Notes: generated from the letters alone by a model not told the origin. Counted from the stretch's first letter, positions 1 to 9,827 are shown. The stretch: 64,000 nt of DNA from Rugamonas fusca (GCF_014042365.1 NZ_JACEZS010000014.1:62001-126000); one strand, 5' to 3'. Made by a program: numbers and translations.

Positions 1-1268
1 ACCTGCGTGACCGAATGGTTGATCAAATCCTTTATTTCCTTGGCGGCCGCTGCGCTGCGCTGCGCCAGGTTGCGGACTTCTGTCGCCACCACGGCAAAGC
101 CGCGCCCTTGTTCGCCGGCGCGCGCCGCTTCCACGGCGGCGTTTAGGGCCAGGATGTTGGTCTGGAATGCGATGCCGTCGATGACGCCGATAATATCGAC
201 AATCTTGCGCGAAGAGTCATTGATCGCGTTCATGGTGCCCACCATCTGCTGCACCATTGCACCGCCGCGGGACGCCACATCGGAGGCCTTGCCGGCTAGC
301 TGGTTGGCCTGTTGCGCGTTATCGGCGTTCTGCTTGACAGTACTGGTCAGCTCTTCCATCGAGGAGGCGGTTTCCTCCAGCGCGCTGGCCTGTTGCTCGG
401 TGCGCGACGACAGGTCTAGGTTGCCGTGCGCAATTTCGCGTGAGGCAGTGCCGATGGTGTCGCTGGCCTGGCGCACCCGGCCAACGATGCCGGCCAGATT
501 ATGGTTCATGTCCTGTAGCGCCAGTAGCAGCTGTCCCATTTCATTGCGGGCGCCAATCTCGATGTGCCCGGTCAGATCGCCGCGGGCCACGCTTTGCGCC
601 ACCTGAACGGCCTGTGCCAGCGGCTGGGTAATAGCACGCAGCAGCCAGGCGCCGAAGATGATGGCCAGCGCCAGGGCGGCCAGCAGCACCACGCAGACCA
701 CGATACGGAAACGTTGGTATTGCTGCTGCGAGCGGTCGTATTCGCCTTTTGCCACGGTGAGCTGCAGCGCGATCAGGTCGTTGAGCGGGGTACGCACCTT
801 GGCGTAGAGCGGCATCACCTTCTGGTGCAGGATCTCGGTCATTCCAGCCATATCACCCGTCCTGGCCGCCGCAACTGCCGGTTCCACGCCCTCTCGAACA
901 AAGGTCTGACGCGCAGCGACGAACTGCTCGGCCAACTGCTTTTCCTCGGGCGTCAAATAGGTCGCCGTGTATTCGTCCCAAATCTTGTCCACTTCGAGAC
1001 GGTTGTTCACCACGGCCTCGACCATGGTGGGGAGCTGGGCGGGGTCTTGGGTGGCCGAGCTGGCGATGGCCAGCTGGCTGCGGTTGAGGCCGCGGATGAT
1101 GCGGTCGAGCTGACCTAGGGCCACCAGGCGGTCGTCATAGATTGTTTTCACCGCACTATTGCTGGTTTGCAGGCTGAACAGACCGGCCAGGCCGATGCCC
1201 ACCATCATGACGCTGAGCGCGGCGAGCGTCGCAATCAGCAAGCTTTTGATTGAAATATGCTTGAACAT
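1..1268 (-). CDS. Methyl-accepting chemotaxis protein, C-terminus cut by window edge
   Basis: This is an inner-membrane chemoreceptor that would pass ligand signals to CheA/CheW. Reading leftwards from the ATG at 1268, about 422 residues are visible and the frame is still open at base 1. A first membrane segment lies at about residues 8-30, followed by a periplasmic four-helix-bundle-like region. A second membrane segment lies near residues 190-212, then a HAMP region and the start of the signalling domain. The conserved hairpin tip is present ([20 protein letters not shown]), so the receptor type is not in doubt. The ligand cannot be read from the sequence. No chemotaxis partner gene is visible in the window. 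Confidence 0.95.
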   Translation of the reverse strand, partial: MFKHISIKSLLIATLAALSVMMVGIGLAGLFSLQTSNSAVKTIYDDRLVALGQLDRIIRGLNRSQLAIASSATQDPAQLPTMVEAVVNNRLEVDKIWDEYTATYLTPEEKQLAEQFVAARQTFVREGVEPAVAAARTGDMAGMTEILHQKVMPLYAKVRTPLNDLIALQLTVAKGEYDRSQQQYQRFRIVVCVVLLAALALAIIFGAWLLRAITQPLAQAVQVAQSVARGDLTGHIEIGARNEMGQLLLALQDMNHNLAGIVGRVRQASDTIGTASREIAHGNLDLSSRTEQQASALEETASSMEELTSTVKQNADNAQQANQLAGKASDVASRGGAMVQQMVGTMNAINDSSRKIVDIIGVIDGIAFQTNILALNAAVEAARAGEQGRGFAVVATEVRNLAQRSAAAAKEIKDLINHSVTQ

Positions 1269-1422
1269 AAGGTCCCCTTGGCGTGTTTCGTGGTTGGGTG
1301 CGCTAGTCTGGGGGCTAGGCCGCGAGGGCTGGACTGGGGCCGCAATGTTTGGGCGGTGAGGTGCGCTGTCGGGCAGGTTTGCGGTCAGGGGCGGTGACGG
1401 TCGGCTGCTTCATTGCAAAACG

Positions 1423-1467
1423 ATAGTAACGTGATTACCTAGCGCAAAGCAAATGCAAATAGGTAAT
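1423..1467 (-). promoter_or_regulatory. Putative promoter and inverted repeat upstream of the chemoreceptor
   Basis: On the minus strand TTGCTT (1447-1452) and TACTAT (1423-1428) are 18 bases apart and could be -35 and -10 elements. They are overlapped by a perfect 8-base inverted repeat, ATTACCTA (1434-1441) and TAGGTAAT (1460-1467). The binding protein is unknown. The rest of the 1269-1557 gap shows nothing I can name. Confidence 0.35.
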
Positions 1468-1557
1468 TTCCAGTATCTTGCGGGCCGGGCAAATCATGGG
1501 CCGCCAGTCAGTGTGCAGCGTCGGTCGGCCCGCTTTTGGCGTCTACGCCAAATTGAA

Positions 1558-2544
1558 CTAGACCGATGATTTTCGCTGCGCCAGGCGAATTCGCGAAAGC
1601 GTAGGCTCAGTGCGACTCCCGGAAGGCATCGCCGCCATGGCCGCCTCGCGCACCACCTGGATCGCCCGTTCGCGGAACCATTGATGCACGCGGTCAGCGT
1701 CGCGCATCTCGTGCCAGTAGGCGAAGATCTGGTACGGCTTGACCCGCAGTGGCAATGGCTTGACGACGATGGGCAGCAGTTCGGCCAGGCGCAGCGCGTA
1801 AATGCGCGGCAGGGTCAGCAGCAGGTCGCCGGACGCGGCGATCTGGCAGGCGGCGAAATGGTGCTGGCAGTACAGGTGGATCTGCCGGTGGCGGCCATCG
1901 TTGCCGAGCAGGACGTCCAATGTGTTGGGTTCTCCCAACGTTGATACGCACACATGCCGCGCCGCGAAGTAATCGTCGCGGCTCGGGGTGCCATGGGCCA
2001 GCGGATGGTCGCGGCGCATGACGACGACGTGCGTTTCGTCGAACATATAGGCGCTGGCTACGCGCGGACCCACCCGCAGGCGGCGCTCGAACACCAGGTC
2101 CAGCTGGCCGCTGGCCAGCGCCCGCTCCACCTCGTCCAGTGGCACGCGCCGGCTGGCCAGCCGCAGCCGCGGCGCTTCGCGCGAAAAAGCGGCCGCCAGG
2201 GCGGGCAGCGTCATCGATTCCAGCATGTCGCGCGCGCCCAGCTTCATCTCCACATCCAGTGTCTCCGGCTGCACTTCCGCCTCGCTGTGCAAGGTGCCTT
2301 GCAGGCCATGCAAATGGCTTTGTACGGTGTCGATCACGGCCAGCGTGCGCTCGGTGGGCACGATGCGGTTGCCCTGCCGGACAAACAAGGGGTCACCGAA
2401 GTGCTCGCGCAAGCGGTTCAAGGCATGGGTCACGGCCGGCTGCGTGAGGTGCAGCGCGCGCGCGGCGGCCGTGATGCCGCCCTGCTGGTAGATCGCGTCG
2501 AGGACGCGGAACAGGTTCAAGTCGATGCGGCCGTCGGTGGACAT
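1558..2544 (-). CDS. LysR-family transcriptional regulator
   Basis: This 328-residue protein has the normal LysR layout. An N-terminal winged helix-turn-helix covers about residues 6-65 (LFRVLDAIYQQGGITAAARA, then LTQPAVTHALNRLREHFGDPLF). An effector-binding domain follows to about residue 300. The C-terminal 25 residues look unstructured. It is divergent from the phosphotransferase/SDR/pntAB operon, and the gap contains a long palindrome of LysR-box type (2584-2606), so it probably controls that operon and itself. The inducer cannot be inferred. Confidence 0.9.
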   Translation of the reverse strand: MSTDGRIDLNLFRVLDAIYQQGGITAAARALHLTQPAVTHALNRLREHFGDPLFVRQGNRIVPTERTLAVIDTVQSHLHGLQGTLHSEAEVQPETLDVEMKLGARDMLESMTLPALAAAFSREAPRLRLASRRVPLDEVERALASGQLDLVFERRLRVGPRVASAYMFDETHVVVMRRDHPLAHGTPSRDDYFAARHVCVSTLGEPNTLDVLLGNDGRHRQIHLYCQHHFAACQIAASGDLLLTLPRIYALRLAELLPIVVKPLPLRVKPYQIFAYWHEMRDADRVHQWFRERAIQVVREAAMAAMPSGSRTEPTLSRIRLAQRKSSV

Positions 2545-2583
2545 GGTGGAGCGGGATGGATGGCGGGGAAGTCGGCGAATTCA

Positions 2584-2606
2584 GGCATATTAACCGTATT
2601 TATGCC
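2584..2606. promoter_or_regulatory. LysR-type palindrome GGCATA-N11-TATGCC
   Basis: A perfect 6-base inverted repeat with an 11-base spacer contains the classic T-N11-A LysR core (ATA-N11-TAT). It lies 40 bases upstream of the divergent LysR gene start at 2544 and about 180 bases before the phosphotransferase gene at 2788. That is the usual place for the regulator's recognition site. Binding is inferred. Confidence 0.55.
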
Positions 2607-2787
2607 GCCGCATTACTAATATTCATTTTATGGATGGGCATAATTCGCTTACGCTGGCTGTATCACAACAGCCTGGGCTTCGCATTATGAAATTCTCTGC
2701 ATTTGAACGTCGCCGCGCGCGTGCCGTGCGTGGCGTGGCCGCCAACAACGCATCGCAGCTGCGTGCTGCCGCCCGAAAGGAGCACGC

Positions 2788-3864
2788 ATGAGCAGCGCGA
2801 TCACCGACGCCCGCCCCGTGCGCGAGGAAGACCGGCTCGACATGGCGCGCCTGGACGCCTGGCTCAAGAGCGCGATCGACGGGCTGGAAGGGGAACCGGA
2901 GATCCGCCAGTTCCAGGGTGGCGCTTCCAACCTGACCTACCTGGTCAACTATGGCGAGCGCGCCCTCGTGCTGCGCCGCGCCCCGGCCGGCGCCGCCGGC
3001 GCGGGCGCGCACGACATGCTGCGCGAGGCGGCCGTGATGGCGGCCCTGAAAGCCAGCTATCCCTACGTGCCGGCCATCCTGGCGCGCTGCGATGATCCGG
3101 CCGTGATCGGCGCGCCGTGCTTTGCCATGGAATGCCTGCCCGGCATCATCCTGCGGCGCGACCTGCCGCCCAACCTGGGCCTGGACAGGGCCGGCGTGCG
3201 CCAGCTGTGCACCAATGTGCTGGACCGCCTGATCGAGCTGCATGCCGTCGACACCTCGCGCCCGGAAATCGCCGCGCTGGGCAAGGGCGATGGCTACGTG
3301 GAGCGCCAGTACGGCGGCTGGACGGGGCGTTGGCAGCGCGCGCTGACCGAAGGCACCGACGGCTGCGAGGACGTGGTGGCCTGGCTGGGCGCCATGCGGC
3401 CGCAGCGCGACACGCGCCAGTGCGTGATCCACAACGACTACCGCTTCGACAACGTGGTGCTCGATCCAGCCGATCCCACCCGCGTGATCGGCGTGCTGGA
3501 CTGGGAGATGGCGACCATCGGCGACCCGCTGATGGACCTGGGCGGCTCGCTGGCCTACTGGGTGGAGGCGGGCGACGAACCGGCCTTCCTCGCTTCGCGC
3601 CGCCAGCCCACGCACGCGCCGGGCATGCTGACGCGGCGCGAAGTGCTGTCGTACTACGCCGAGCGCACCGGCACCGACATCGGCGACTTTGCGTTCTACG
3701 AAGTGTTCGGCCTGTTCCGCCTGATGGTGATCGCGCAGCAGATCTACCGCCGCTACGCGCTGGGACAAACCACCAACCCGCAGTTCGCCGGCTTTGGCGA
3801 CATGGTGCGCTACCTGGGCCAGCGCTGCCGGGCCGTGATCACGGCTGGCGGCAGCGTGCGGTGA
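2788..3864 (+). CDS. Phosphotransferase family protein (APH / ACAD10-like kinase fold)
   Basis: This 358-residue protein has the aminoglycoside-phosphotransferase/choline-kinase fold. The nucleotide-binding Gly-rich stretch is near residues 45-55 (FQGGASNLTYLV). The catalytic loop is HNDYRFDN and the Mg-binding segment is VLDWEMATIGDP. Proteins of this subgroup usually sit with fatty-acid or acyl-CoA genes and probably phosphorylate small hydroxylated metabolites rather than antibiotics. An AAAGGAGC ribosome site precedes the ATG. The SDR gene starts 32 bases downstream, so the two are likely co-transcribed. The substrate is unknown. Confidence 0.85.
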   Translation: MSSAITDARPVREEDRLDMARLDAWLKSAIDGLEGEPEIRQFQGGASNLTYLVNYGERALVLRRAPAGAAGAGAHDMLREAAVMAALKASYPYVPAILARCDDPAVIGAPCFAMECLPGIILRRDLPPNLGLDRAGVRQLCTNVLDRLIELHAVDTSRPEIAALGKGDGYVERQYGGWTGRWQRALTEGTDGCEDVVAWLGAMRPQRDTRQCVIHNDYRFDNVVLDPADPTRVIGVLDWEMATIGDPLMDLGGSLAYWVEAGDEPAFLASRRQPTHAPGMLTRREVLSYYAERTGTDIGDFAFYEVFGLFRLMVIAQQIYRRYALGQTTNPQFAGFGDMVRYLGQRCRAVITAGGSVR

Positions 3865-3896
3865 GCGAATATTTCAACCTTCAAAAGAACACCAAC

Positions 3897-4667
3897 ATGA
3901 ACCCATCCAATCTGTTCGACCTGACCGGCAAGGTCGCCCTGGTCACTGGCGCCAGCCGTGGCATCGGCGAGGAAGTCGCCCGCCTGCTGGCCGCCAGCGG
4001 CGCGCATGTGATCGTCACCAGCCGCCGCGTCGATGACTGCCAGCGCGTGGCCGACGAGATCGTGGCCGCCGGCGGCTCGGCCGAAGCGGCCGCCTGCCAC
4101 ATCGGCGACATGGCGCAGATCGAAGCCTTGTACGCGCACCTGGCCGCGCGCCACGGCCGGCTCGACATCCTGGTCAACAACGCGGCCACCAGCCCGTATT
4201 TCGGCCCCATCGCCGACACCAGCGCCGAGGCGTTCCAGAAAACGGTGGACGTCAACATCCGTGGCTACTTCTTCATGTCCACCCACGGCGCCAAGCTGAT
4301 GGCGGCCAATGGCGGCGGTTCCATCATCAACGTGGCGTCCGTCAACGGCGTCATTCCGGGCATGCACCAGGGGATCTACTCGATCACCAAGGCGGCCGTT
4401 ATTTCCATGACCAAGGCCTTCGCCGTCGAAATGGCACAACAGGGCGTGCGCTGCAACGCGCTGCTGCCGGGCTTCACCGACACCAAGTTCACCACGGCGC
4501 TGAAGGACTCGCCGGCCGTGCTCAAACAGCTGCTGGCGCACGTGCCGATGCGCCGCGCCGCCCAGCCTTCCGAGATGGCCGGCACCGTGCTTTACCTCGC
4601 TTCGGCCGCGTCGAGTTACACTACGGGAGCTGTTCTCAATGTCGACGGTGGCTACCTGTGCGTTTGA
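3897..4667 (+). CDS. SDR-family NAD(P)-dependent oxidoreductase
   Basis: This 256-residue classical short-chain dehydrogenase has the cofactor motif TGASRGIG at about residues 17-24, NNAA near 90, and the catalytic Ser with YSITK in the second half. The closest named style is 3-oxoacyl-ACP or 3-hydroxyacyl reductase, but the substrate is not readable. I chose the ATG at 3897 because MNPSNLFDLTGKVALVTG is a normal SDR start. The same frame is open far upstream but only as a shadow of the previous gene. pntA starts 43 bases downstream. Confidence 0.88.
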   Translation: MNPSNLFDLTGKVALVTGASRGIGEEVARLLAASGAHVIVTSRRVDDCQRVADEIVAAGGSAEAAACHIGDMAQIEALYAHLAARHGRLDILVNNAATSPYFGPIADTSAEAFQKTVDVNIRGYFFMSTHGAKLMAANGGGSIINVASVNGVIPGMHQGIYSITKAAVISMTKAFAVEMAQQGVRCNALLPGFTDTKFTTALKDSPAVLKQLLAHVPMRRAAQPSEMAGTVLYLASAASSYTTGAVLNVDGGYLCV

Positions 4668-4710
4668 ACCGTCGTTAATGTACGCTTTCATGGAATAACA
4701 GGAACAACAT

Positions 4711-6294
4711 ATGTCTCTAACGATAGCTGTGCCACGTGAAGTTTACCCGCAGGAGAAACGTGTCGCCACCGTGCCCGATGTGGTGGAAAAGCTCATTAAG
4801 CTGGGCTTTTCCGTCGCAGTGCAAGCGGGCGCCGGCGATGCCGCCAATTTCAGTGACGACGCCTATCGCGCCGCCGGCGCGCGCATCGTCGACAGTGCGC
4901 CCGAATTGTGGGCGCAGGCCGATATCGTGTTCAAGGTGCGTGGCCCGAACCCGGAAGAAGTGGCGCTGGTGCGCGAAGGCAGTACCCTGGTGTCCTTCAT
5001 CTGGCCGGCCCAGAACCCCGAGCTGCTGCAGCAACTGGCGGCCAGGAAGGTGACGGTGCTGGCGATCGACGCGCTGCCCCGTACCTTGAGCCGCGCCCAG
5101 AAGATGGACGCGCTCACCTCCATGGCCGGCGTGGCCGGCTATCGCGCCGTGATCGAGGCGGCCAATGCGTTTGGCCGCTTCTTCAACGGCCAGGTGACGG
5201 CGGCCGGCAAGATCCCGCCCGCCAAAGTCTTCATCGCCGGCGCCGGTGTGGCCGGCCTGGCCGCCATCGGCACGGCCGTGGGCCTGGGCGCCATCGTGCG
5301 CGCCAACGACACGCGGGCCGAGGTGGCCGACCAGGTGGTGTCGCTGGGCGGTGAATTCGTCAAGGTCGATTACGAGGAGGAGGGCGGCGGCGGCGGCGGT
5401 TACGCCAAGGTGATGAGCGAGGGTTTCCAGCAGGCCCAGCGCGCCATGTACGCCAACCAGGCCAAGGAAGTGGACATCATCATCACCACCGCCCTGATCC
5501 CCGGCAAACCAGCGCCCCGGCTGATCACGGCCGACATGGTGCGCAGCATGAAGCCGGGCAGCGTGATCGTCGACATGGCCGCCGAACAGGGCGGCAACTG
5601 CGAACTGACCGTGCCCGGCCAGGTGGTGGTGCAGCATGGCGTGACCATCGTCGGCTACACGGACCTGGTGAGCCGCCTGGCCAAGCAATCGTCGACGTTG
5701 TATTCCAACAACCTGCTGCGCCTGACCGAGGAACTGTGCAAGACCAAGGATGGCGTCATCAACGTCAACATGGAGGACGATGCGATTCGCGGCCTGACCG
5801 TGGTCAAGGATGGCGCAGTCACCTGGCCGGCACCGGCGCCCAAGCTGCCGCCGCCGGTCGCCAAGCCGGCTGCGGCCGCCGTGCCGGCGCCCAAGGCGCA
5901 CGGCCACGGCGCGCCGTCCGAGCCAGCGTCGGCCGGGCGCGTGGTGGCGCTGTTCGGCGTGGCCGCCGCGCTGTTGCTGGCGATCGGCGCGTTCGCGCCG
6001 GCCGCCTTCCTCGGCCACTTCACCGTGTTCGTGCTGGCCTGCTTCATCGGCTACATGGTGGTGTGGAACGTGACGCCGGCCTTGCATACGCCGCTGATGA
6101 GCGTGACCAACGCCATTTCCAGCATCATCGCCATTGGCGCCCTGGTGCAGATCGCGCCGCCGGTGGACGCGGCCATGGCCCGTCCGGCCGACGCGATCCG
6201 CTGGCTGGCCATGCTCGGTATCGTGCTCACCGCGATCAATATGTTCGGCGGTTTCGCCGTCACGCGCCGCATGCTGGCGATGTTCCGCAAATAA
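4711..6294 (+). CDS. pntA: NAD(P) transhydrogenase subunit alpha
   Basis: This is the proton-translocating transhydrogenase alpha subunit, which couples hydride transfer from NADH to NADP+ with proton entry. At 527 residues it is close to the E. coli PntA type (about 510). The alanine-dehydrogenase-like NAD domain covers about residues 1-370, including the GAGVAGLAA dinucleotide motif and [11 protein letters not shown] Pro/Ala-rich linker leads to three to four C-terminal membrane helices. A run of six glycines follows EEE near residue 225, in a loop that is variable in the family. It is followed by pntB after 19 bases. Confidence 0.96.
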   Translation: MSLTIAVPREVYPQEKRVATVPDVVEKLIKLGFSVAVQAGAGDAANFSDDAYRAAGARIVDSAPELWAQADIVFKVRGPNPEEVALVREGSTLVSFIWPAQNPELLQQLAARKVTVLAIDALPRTLSRAQKMDALTSMAGVAGYRAVIEAANAFGRFFNGQVTAAGKIPPAKVFIAGAGVAGLAAIGTAVGLGAIVRANDTRAEVADQVVSLGGEFVKVDYEEEGGGGGGYAKVMSEGFQQAQRAMYANQAKEVDIIITTALIPGKPAPRLITADMVRSMKPGSVIVDMAAEQGGNCELTVPGQVVVQHGVTIVGYTDLVSRLAKQSSTLYSNNLLRLTEELCKTKDGVINVNMEDDAIRGLTVVKDGAVTWPAPAPKLPPPVAKPAAAAVPAPKAHGHGAPSEPASAGRVVALFGVAAALLLAIGAFAPAAFLGHFTVFVLACFIGYMVVWNVTPALHTPLMSVTNAISSIIAIGALVQIAPPVDAAMARPADAIRWLAMLGIVLTAINMFGGFAVTRRMLAMFRK

Positions 6295-6313
6295 TTCGAA
6301 GAGGGCTAAAACG

Positions 6314-7738
6314 ATGTCTGAAAGTCTCACCACCGTCGCCTATCTGGGCGCGACGATCTTGTTCATACTGAGCCTGGGCGCCTTGTCGCACCCGGAAACG
6401 GCACGGCGCGGCAACGTGTACGGCATGATCGGCATGGCCATCGCCGTGCTGGCGACCGTCTTCGGCCCGCACGTGACGGCCTCCGGCCTGTCGTGGATCG
6501 TGATCGCCATGGTCGCGGGCGGCTCGCTGGGCCTGTACGCGGCGCGCACCGTGCAAATGACGCAAATGCCGGAACTGGTGGCATTGATGCACAGCCTGGT
6601 CGGCCTGGCCGCCACGCTGGTCGGCTACGCCAACTACATCGATCCGTCCGTGTCGGCCCAGCTGTCGGGCGCGGAAAAGGCGATCCATGAAGTGGAAATC
6701 TATGTCGGCGTGCTGATCGGCGCCATCACGCTGTCCGGTTCCCTGATCGCGTTCGGCAAGCTGTCGGGCCGCGTGGGCGGCAAGCCGCTGCTGCTGCCTG
6801 GCCGCCACTGGCTCAACCTGATCGGTTTGCTGATCGTGATCGTCGTCGGCCAGCGCTTCCTGCACGCCGAAGCGGTGGCCGACGGCATGCTGCCGCTGGC
6901 AGTGATGACCGTGATCGCGCTGCTGTTCGGCGTGCACATGGTGATGGCCATCGGCGGCGCCGACATGCCGGTGGTGGTGTCGATGTTGAACAGCTATTCG
7001 GGCTGGGCGGCGGCGGCCACCGGCTTCATGCTCAATAACGACCTGCTGATCGTGACCGGCGCGCTGGTCGGTTCGTCCGGCGCCATTCTATCCTACATCA
7101 TGTGCCGCGCCATGAACCGCAACTTCATCAGCGTGATCGCGGGCGGCTTCGGCAGCGGCGCCAGCAAGCCGGCCGCCGGTGGCGGTGCGGCGCAACCGGC
7201 AGGCGAAGTGGTGGCCGTGACCGCCGTCGAGACCAGCGAAATGCTGCGCGAGGCGAAGAACGTGATCATCGTGCCCGGCTACGGCATGGCGGTGGCGCAG
7301 GCGCAGCACACGGTCAACGAGATCACGCAGTACCTGCGCTCCAAGGGCGTGAACGTGCGTTTCGGTATCCACCCGGTGGCGGGCCGTATGCCGGGCCACA
7401 TGAATGTGCTGCTGGCCGAAGCCAAGGTGCCCTACGATATCGTGCAGGAGATGGATGAACTGAACGATGATTTCGGCGACACCGATGTCGCGATGGTGAT
7501 CGGCGCCAACGACATCGTCAATCCGGCCGCGCAGGATGATCCTTCGAGCCCGATCGCCGGCATGCCGGTGCTGCAGGTGTGGAAGGCGAAGAACTCGATC
7601 GTGATGAAGCGCAGCATGGCTTCCGGCTACGCGGGCGTGGACAATCCGCTGTTCTACAAGGAGAACAACCGCATGCTGTTCGGCGACGCGAAGAAGATGC
7701 TGGACGAGGTGCTGGCAGCGTTGAAAGCGGCAGCGTGA
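6314..7738 (+). CDS. pntB: NAD(P) transhydrogenase subunit beta
   Basis: This is the membrane and NADP-binding subunit that pairs with PntA. It has 474 residues (E. coli PntB has about 462). Eight or more membrane helices fill the first 270 residues. After a short Ala/Gly linker comes the soluble NADP domain with [41 protein letters not shown] and [17 protein letters not shown] chose the ATG at 6314 because it is preceded by GAGGGCTAAAACG and matches the family start (LTTVAYLGA). The operon ends in a strong terminator 27 bases downstream. Co-transcription with the SDR and kinase genes suggests NADPH supply for that pathway. Confidence 0.96.
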   Translation: MSESLTTVAYLGATILFILSLGALSHPETARRGNVYGMIGMAIAVLATVFGPHVTASGLSWIVIAMVAGGSLGLYAARTVQMTQMPELVALMHSLVGLAATLVGYANYIDPSVSAQLSGAEKAIHEVEIYVGVLIGAITLSGSLIAFGKLSGRVGGKPLLLPGRHWLNLIGLLIVIVVGQRFLHAEAVADGMLPLAVMTVIALLFGVHMVMAIGGADMPVVVSMLNSYSGWAAAATGFMLNNDLLIVTGALVGSSGAILSYIMCRAMNRNFISVIAGGFGSGASKPAAGGGAAQPAGEVVAVTAVETSEMLREAKNVIIVPGYGMAVAQAQHTVNEITQYLRSKGVNVRFGIHPVAGRMPGHMNVLLAEAKVPYDIVQEMDELNDDFGDTDVAMVIGANDIVNPAAQDDPSSPIAGMPVLQVWKAKNSIVMKRSMASGYAGVDNPLFYKENNRMLFGDAKKMLDEVLAALKAAA

Positions 7739-7764
7739 TGGTAAGCAGGCGCTGATTTGACGTG

Positions 7765-7799
7765 CGAAAGGCCAATCTCCCGATTGGCCTTTCGTTTTT
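7765..7799 (+). terminator. Rho-independent terminator after pntB
   Basis: A perfect 12-base stem (CGAAAGGCCAAT / ATTGGCCTTTCG) with a 6-base loop is followed by TTTTT. It lies 27 bases after the pntB stop codon, between convergent pntB and cueR. Confidence 0.92.
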
Positions 7800-7830
7800 C
7801 CGGCATCGTCTTTCCGGGCAGTGTGCGTGA

Positions 7831-8292
7831 TCAGTGCGCGCGGCGCCGCTTTACAGGCAGGCTGGCCTGGGGCAGGGCGGCCGGCGTCCCGGCTGTGGCG
7901 CCCTCTGCCGCCTCCAATGACTCGATGATGGGACAATCGGGCCGTTCATCGCCATGGCAGCAGCGCACCAGGCTTTCGAGCGCGGTGCGCATTTGCTGAA
8001 GTTCTCTCAGCTTGGCGTCCAGCTCCGCGAGGTGCGCCTGTGCCAGTGCCTTGACCTGGCGGCTGGAACGGTCGCGGTTCTGCCACAGGTCGAGCAATTC
8101 GCCCACCTGGTCCAGCGCAAAACCCAGATCCCGGCAATGGCGGATGAAGCGCAACCGCGCCACATCCTTGTCGCCGTAGCGCCGATAGCCGGCATCCGTT
8201 CGGCCCGGCTGCGGCAACAAGCCGATACTTTCGTAGTGCCGTATCTTTTTCGCCGAGACCCCGGAGATCGCGGCGACTTCGCCTATATTCAT
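7831..8292 (-). CDS. cueR: Copper-responsive MerR-family regulator CueR
   Basis: This cytoplasmic Cu(I)/Ag(I) sensor activates copper-efflux promoters by DNA distortion. It has 153 residues. The MerR helix-turn-helix is at about residues 1-70 (MNIGEVAAISGVSAKKIRHYE). A dimerisation helix follows, and the metal loop holds C112 and C120 in CCHGDERPDC, the same spacing and numbering as in E. coli CueR. An extra Cys at 111 precedes it. A copper efflux ATPase is not found nearby; only the remnant of a copper chaperone remains upstream. A CueR-type operator lies at 8331-8349. Confidence 0.88.
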   Translation of the reverse strand: MNIGEVAAISGVSAKKIRHYESIGLLPQPGRTDAGYRRYGDKDVARLRFIRHCRDLGFALDQVGELLDLWQNRDRSSRQVKALAQAHLAELDAKLRELQQMRTALESLVRCCHGDERPDCPIIESLEAAEGATAGTPAALPQASLPVKRRRAH

Positions 8293-8322
8293 CGAATCAC
8301 TCCTGAAGCGCTTTACGTAATC

Positions 8323-8353
8323 AGTCTGATCCTTGCCATGGTGGGAAGGTCAA
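8323..8353 (-). promoter_or_regulatory. CueR-type operator and promoter facing cueR
   Basis: The 19-base sequence CCTTGCCATGGTGGGAAGG (8331-8349) is a near-perfect palindrome of the CueR kind (CCTTCC-N7-GGAAGG, one mismatch). On the minus strand TTGACC (8348-8353) and CAGACT (8323-8328) flank it with the 19-base spacing typical of MerR-controlled promoters. Transcription would run into cueR, so autoregulation is likely. The plus-strand promoter towards the chaperone remnant is degenerate. Confidence 0.7.
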
Positions 8354-8490
8354 TCGCATTGTACTGCGTGGCCAGCCATACGGTGACGCTAGCGGCCACC
8401 GAGGCCGAGCTGCAGGCGCTGTGCGACGCCATCGCGGATGCCGGCTACGCGCCGGTGCGCATCGTGCCAGCCTGGCCTGCCCGCGAATGA
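8338..8490 (+). pseudogene. Remnant of a CopZ-like heavy-metal-associated domain
   Basis: The open frame gives about 50 residues whose middle, SHTVTLAATEAELQALCDAIADAGYAPVRI, matches the second half of a CopZ/HMA copper chaperone (beta strand, helix, then DAGY-x-PV). The N-terminal half with the metal-binding CxxC is missing. The only in-frame ATG (8338) lies inside the CueR operator, so normal translation is unlikely. I read it as a decayed copZ that was once controlled by the adjacent cueR. A truncated but expressed peptide cannot be excluded. Confidence 0.6.
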
Positions 8491-8514
8491 CCTGTCGCGA
8501 GGGCGGCCTATACC

Positions 8515-9420
8515 CTAAGCGAGGAAAGTCATGACCAGCACCAGCGTGGCCGCCGACAACAGGGGCTGCAGCGTGATCACCCCGGCCATCAGGTGGCTGT
8601 CGCCGCCCAGTTGCCGGGTCAGCACGTAGGAGGTCGGGGCCGTGGGCAGGGCGAAGAACAGCACCAGCGCCGCCGTTTCGACGGCCGACAGGGCTAGCAA
8701 GCGCGCACACCCCCAGGCGACGGCCGGCACGATGAGCAATCGCGTCAGGCTGTTGATGATCAAGGCGCCGCTCTGGCCGCGCAGTTCGTCCAGCCGCAGC
8801 GCCGCGCCCACGCTGAGCAGGCCAAGCGGCAGGCTGGTATTGGCCAGCAGCGCCAACAGCCGGTCGGCACCCCAGCGCAGCTCGATGCCGGCGAGGTTCA
8901 GCAGCACCCCGGCCAGGCAGGACACGATCAAGGGGTTCCTGGCGAGGGAGAACAAAAGCGCTCCTGGCGTGGTATGCCGGTCCGCCGACAGGGCCAGCAC
9001 GGACAGCACATTCACCATCGGTACGAGCAGGGCGATAATGACGCTGGCGAACAGCAAGCCCGGTTTGCCGTACAGGCCGCCGATGGCTGCCAGCCCCAGG
9101 TAGGTGTTAAAGCGCAGGATACCCTGCAGCAGCACGCCAAAACGGGCCGCAGGCCAGTTCCTGATCTTGCGCGCGATGAGCAGCCCCGCGCCACAGACCG
9201 CAACCGTCAGCGCCACCGCCGCCAGCAGGCGCGGTAACGCCGGATCGCGCAACGGCGCCGTGGAAAGGCTGGAGAGCAGCAGGGCGGGGAACAGGATGAA
9301 GTAATTGAGGCGCTCGGCGCCGGGCCAGAACTGCTCGCCGGGAAAGCCGCATTTCCTCATGGCGTATCCCGCCACGATCAGCAGGAACAGCGGCCACAGT
9401 GCGATCAGGATGGTAATCAT
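8515..9420 (-). CDS. AEC-family (auxin efflux carrier-like) transporter
   Basis: This 301-residue inner-membrane protein has about ten hydrophobic helices in the two five-helix halves typical of the AEC family. The first helix (ILIALWPLFLLIVAGYAMRK) and the FPALLLSSL segment are characteristic. Family members export or exchange small organic acids, malonate or malate being the best-known bacterial examples. The substrate here is unknown. No regulator or partner enzyme is adjacent, so it is probably a single-gene unit. Confidence 0.85.
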   Translation of the reverse strand: MITILIALWPLFLLIVAGYAMRKCGFPGEQFWPGAERLNYFILFPALLLSSLSTAPLRDPALPRLLAAVALTVAVCGAGLLIARKIRNWPAARFGVLLQGILRFNTYLGLAAIGGLYGKPGLLFASVIIALLVPMVNVLSVLALSADRHTTPGALLFSLARNPLIVSCLAGVLLNLAGIELRWGADRLLALLANTSLPLGLLSVGAALRLDELRGQSGALIINSLTRLLIVPAVAWGCARLLALSAVETAALVLFFALPTAPTSYVLTRQLGGDSHLMAGVITLQPLLSAATLVLVMTFLA

Positions 9421-9493
9421 GGTCCGGTTGCCTCAGCGCGCCAACATCGTTATACGTGCCCGTCATGGTAGGGTTCATCCGTTTCATGGACAA

Positions 9494-9513
9494 TCGAATT
9501 CGAATTCGAATTC
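9494..9513. repeat. Short tandem repeat of TCGAAT units
   Basis: Three TCGAAT units and a partial fourth occur in tandem between the AEC transporter start and a small unknown gene. The tract contains three GAATTC sites. It may be slippage-prone; I see no functional signal in it. Confidence 0.6.
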
Positions 9514-9572
9514 AATGCAGCTGCCACGGGGGGGAGACTAGGACGTTTTCCTCCACGGGGCGATGGTCCGCC

Positions 9573-9797
9573 ATGAGCACACCGGCCTTGCGCCAGCTTG
9601 AGCTGTTCGGCCACGCCCGGGAAGCATGTCTCGGCTGGTTTCTCGTATGCGTTTCCAGCGAAGACGGTAAGCACGTGGCTTATTCGCACGCGTTCAGGGA
9701 AAGCATGGGCAATACCAGCTTGCCCAATACCGCCGCGCCGATCGACACCCGCCATGCACAGGACAACCTGGTGCTTGCCTACACCCGCCTGTTGTAA
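9573..9797 (+). CDS. Small hypothetical protein
   Basis: This 74-residue frame starts MSTPALRQLELFGHAREACL and ends NLVLAYTRLL. I do not recognise a family. It has no signal peptide or membrane helix, one central region rich in Ser/Asp/His, and no clear ribosome site. It lies alone between the AEC transporter and the flavoprotein gene. It may be spurious. Confidence 0.35.
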   Translation: MSTPALRQLELFGHAREACLGWFLVCVSSEDGKHVAYSHAFRESMGNTSLPNTAAPIDTRHAQDNLVLAYTRLL

Positions 9798-9827
9798 GCG
9801 CGCGGCATGGCCCGATCAGGGCCGCGA

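Noticed and set aside
4717..6333. A 538-codon open frame on the minus strand opposite pntA
   Set aside because: The plus strand carries an unmistakable PntA; the antisense text is His/Gly/Arg-rich without domain features.
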